The notes beneath the pieces were generated by a model. It was not told the origin of the DNA and ran no database searches. It saw only the letters and a list, made by a program, of their open reading frames with translations. This document shows positions 63,501 to 64,000 of a DNA stretch of 64,000 bases, piece after piece; position 1 is the stretch's first letter; each line of letters begins with the position of its first letter. Source of the stretch: Antitrichia curtipendula (taxonomy: Eukaryota; Streptophyta; Bryopsida; Hypnales; Leucodontaceae). The DNA lies in NCBI GenBank assembly GCA_951230915.1, contig OX579633.1, positions 52,776,029 through 52,840,028 on the forward strand, given 5' to 3'. A program made the position numbers and the translations under genes.

Positions 63501-64000
63501 GTTCAAAGAGTTACTTCTACTGTTTGCATAGAGTTACAAAGACCTTAAAGGAATACCAGTACATGTATGTGAACATTGCATTGAGCTTACGCCGAATGCA
63601 TATCCAGTAAGACAAGCTATGTATAGAATGAACCCCAAATTTGCAGCCAAAGTCAAAGAGGAATTGATAAGTTGCTGAAAGTAGGATTCATTTACCCGGT
63701 CAAGGAAACCAAATGGTTATCATCCATCGTCATAGTTCCAAAGAAAAATGGGAAGCTTCACATATGCATCAATTACCGAAAATTGAATGGGGTCACAAAG
63801 ATGGATCCATTTCCACTACCGTTCATTGACCAAGTCTTGGAAGCAGTGGCGGGGCATGAAATGTACTCCACACTTGACGGGTTTAGCAGATACAACCAAA
63901 TCCTCATGGCTTTACATGATCAACTCAAGACCTGCTTCATTACGGAGTGGGGGCCATTTGCCTACGGCGTAATGCCATTCGGATTAAAATGTGCTCCAAC
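60532..64000 (+). pseudogene. Decayed Ty3/gypsy gag-pol of the outer element, running off the window
   Basis: From ATG 60532 a single frame is kept to about 63660, though it contains ten stops (TAG at 61021, 61675, 62017, 62926, 63451, 63529; TAA at 61726, 62479, 62746, 63466). A one-base loss near 63662 then shifts the frame. Gag shows RIKTQLPKFKGKRDPDIF and KKKTLEWYAQF. Zinc knuckles: CKICHNEGHLPTEC, CTICNTNTHRTNEC, and CYYCHKKGHIKKEC near 61970. Protease: LLDGGSGVN near 62690. RT: VIVPKKNGKLH, DPFPLPFIDQVLEAVAGHEM, then MPFGLK at the window edge. It belongs to the same broad lineage as the inner element but is a different, much older copy. Confidence 0.88.

Overview
This window looks like nuclear DNA of a land plant. 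It is AT-rich with GC-richer gene islands, the introns are short with GT-AG borders, telo-box motifs (AAACCCTAA) lie upstream of housekeeping genes, and the encoded proteins are plant families: a pentatricopeptide-repeat protein, ribosomal protein eS28, a GT47 exostosin and an F-box protein. The resemblance to Arabidopsis proteins is by family memory only. I cannot name the species; a non-flowering plant is possible but unproven. Two runs of exactly 200 N (23306-23505 and 46625-46824) are assembly gaps.

Genes occupy the first half. A six-exon organellar PPR gene lies on the minus strand at 2949-6077. RPS28 is on the plus strand at 12877-14234, with its ATG alone at the end of the first coding exon. 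A nine-exon GT47 exostosin gene is on the minus strand at 14617-18951, converging on RPS28. A five-exon F-box gene (At4g00755-like) is on the minus strand at 27538-30207. I rebuilt all four by joining exons by eye; every junction keeps phase and every join gives an open frame. They are unrelated in function and do not form a cluster.

From about 6.8 to 43.4 kb the space between genes is packed with short non-autonomous DNA elements. The dominant family is bounded by TTAA and starts with CCCC and ends with GGGG, a piggyBac-like signature. At least a dozen copies and relics occur. Three lie head-to-tail at 39085-41874 and share TTAA sites, and one relic sits in an intron of the GT47 gene. Other families have TA-flanked AGGTAG ends, CATTAGATGGGATTC ends, GCTAGCATG ends, or a perfect-but-one 103-bp terminal repeat flanked by TTA.

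From about 44.9 kb to the end there is a nested retrotransposon complex. A young Ty3/gypsy element (45080-59565, 1,695-bp LTRs, target duplication GGGCC) carries gag-pol plus a large extra reading frame in the env position. It is inserted in a roughly 390-bp TAA-flanked element (45057-59938). That element in turn appears to interrupt the 5' LTR of a second, decayed Ty3/gypsy element, whose gag-pol runs to the window end. All premature in-frame stops in the two retroelements are TAA or TAG, never TGA.
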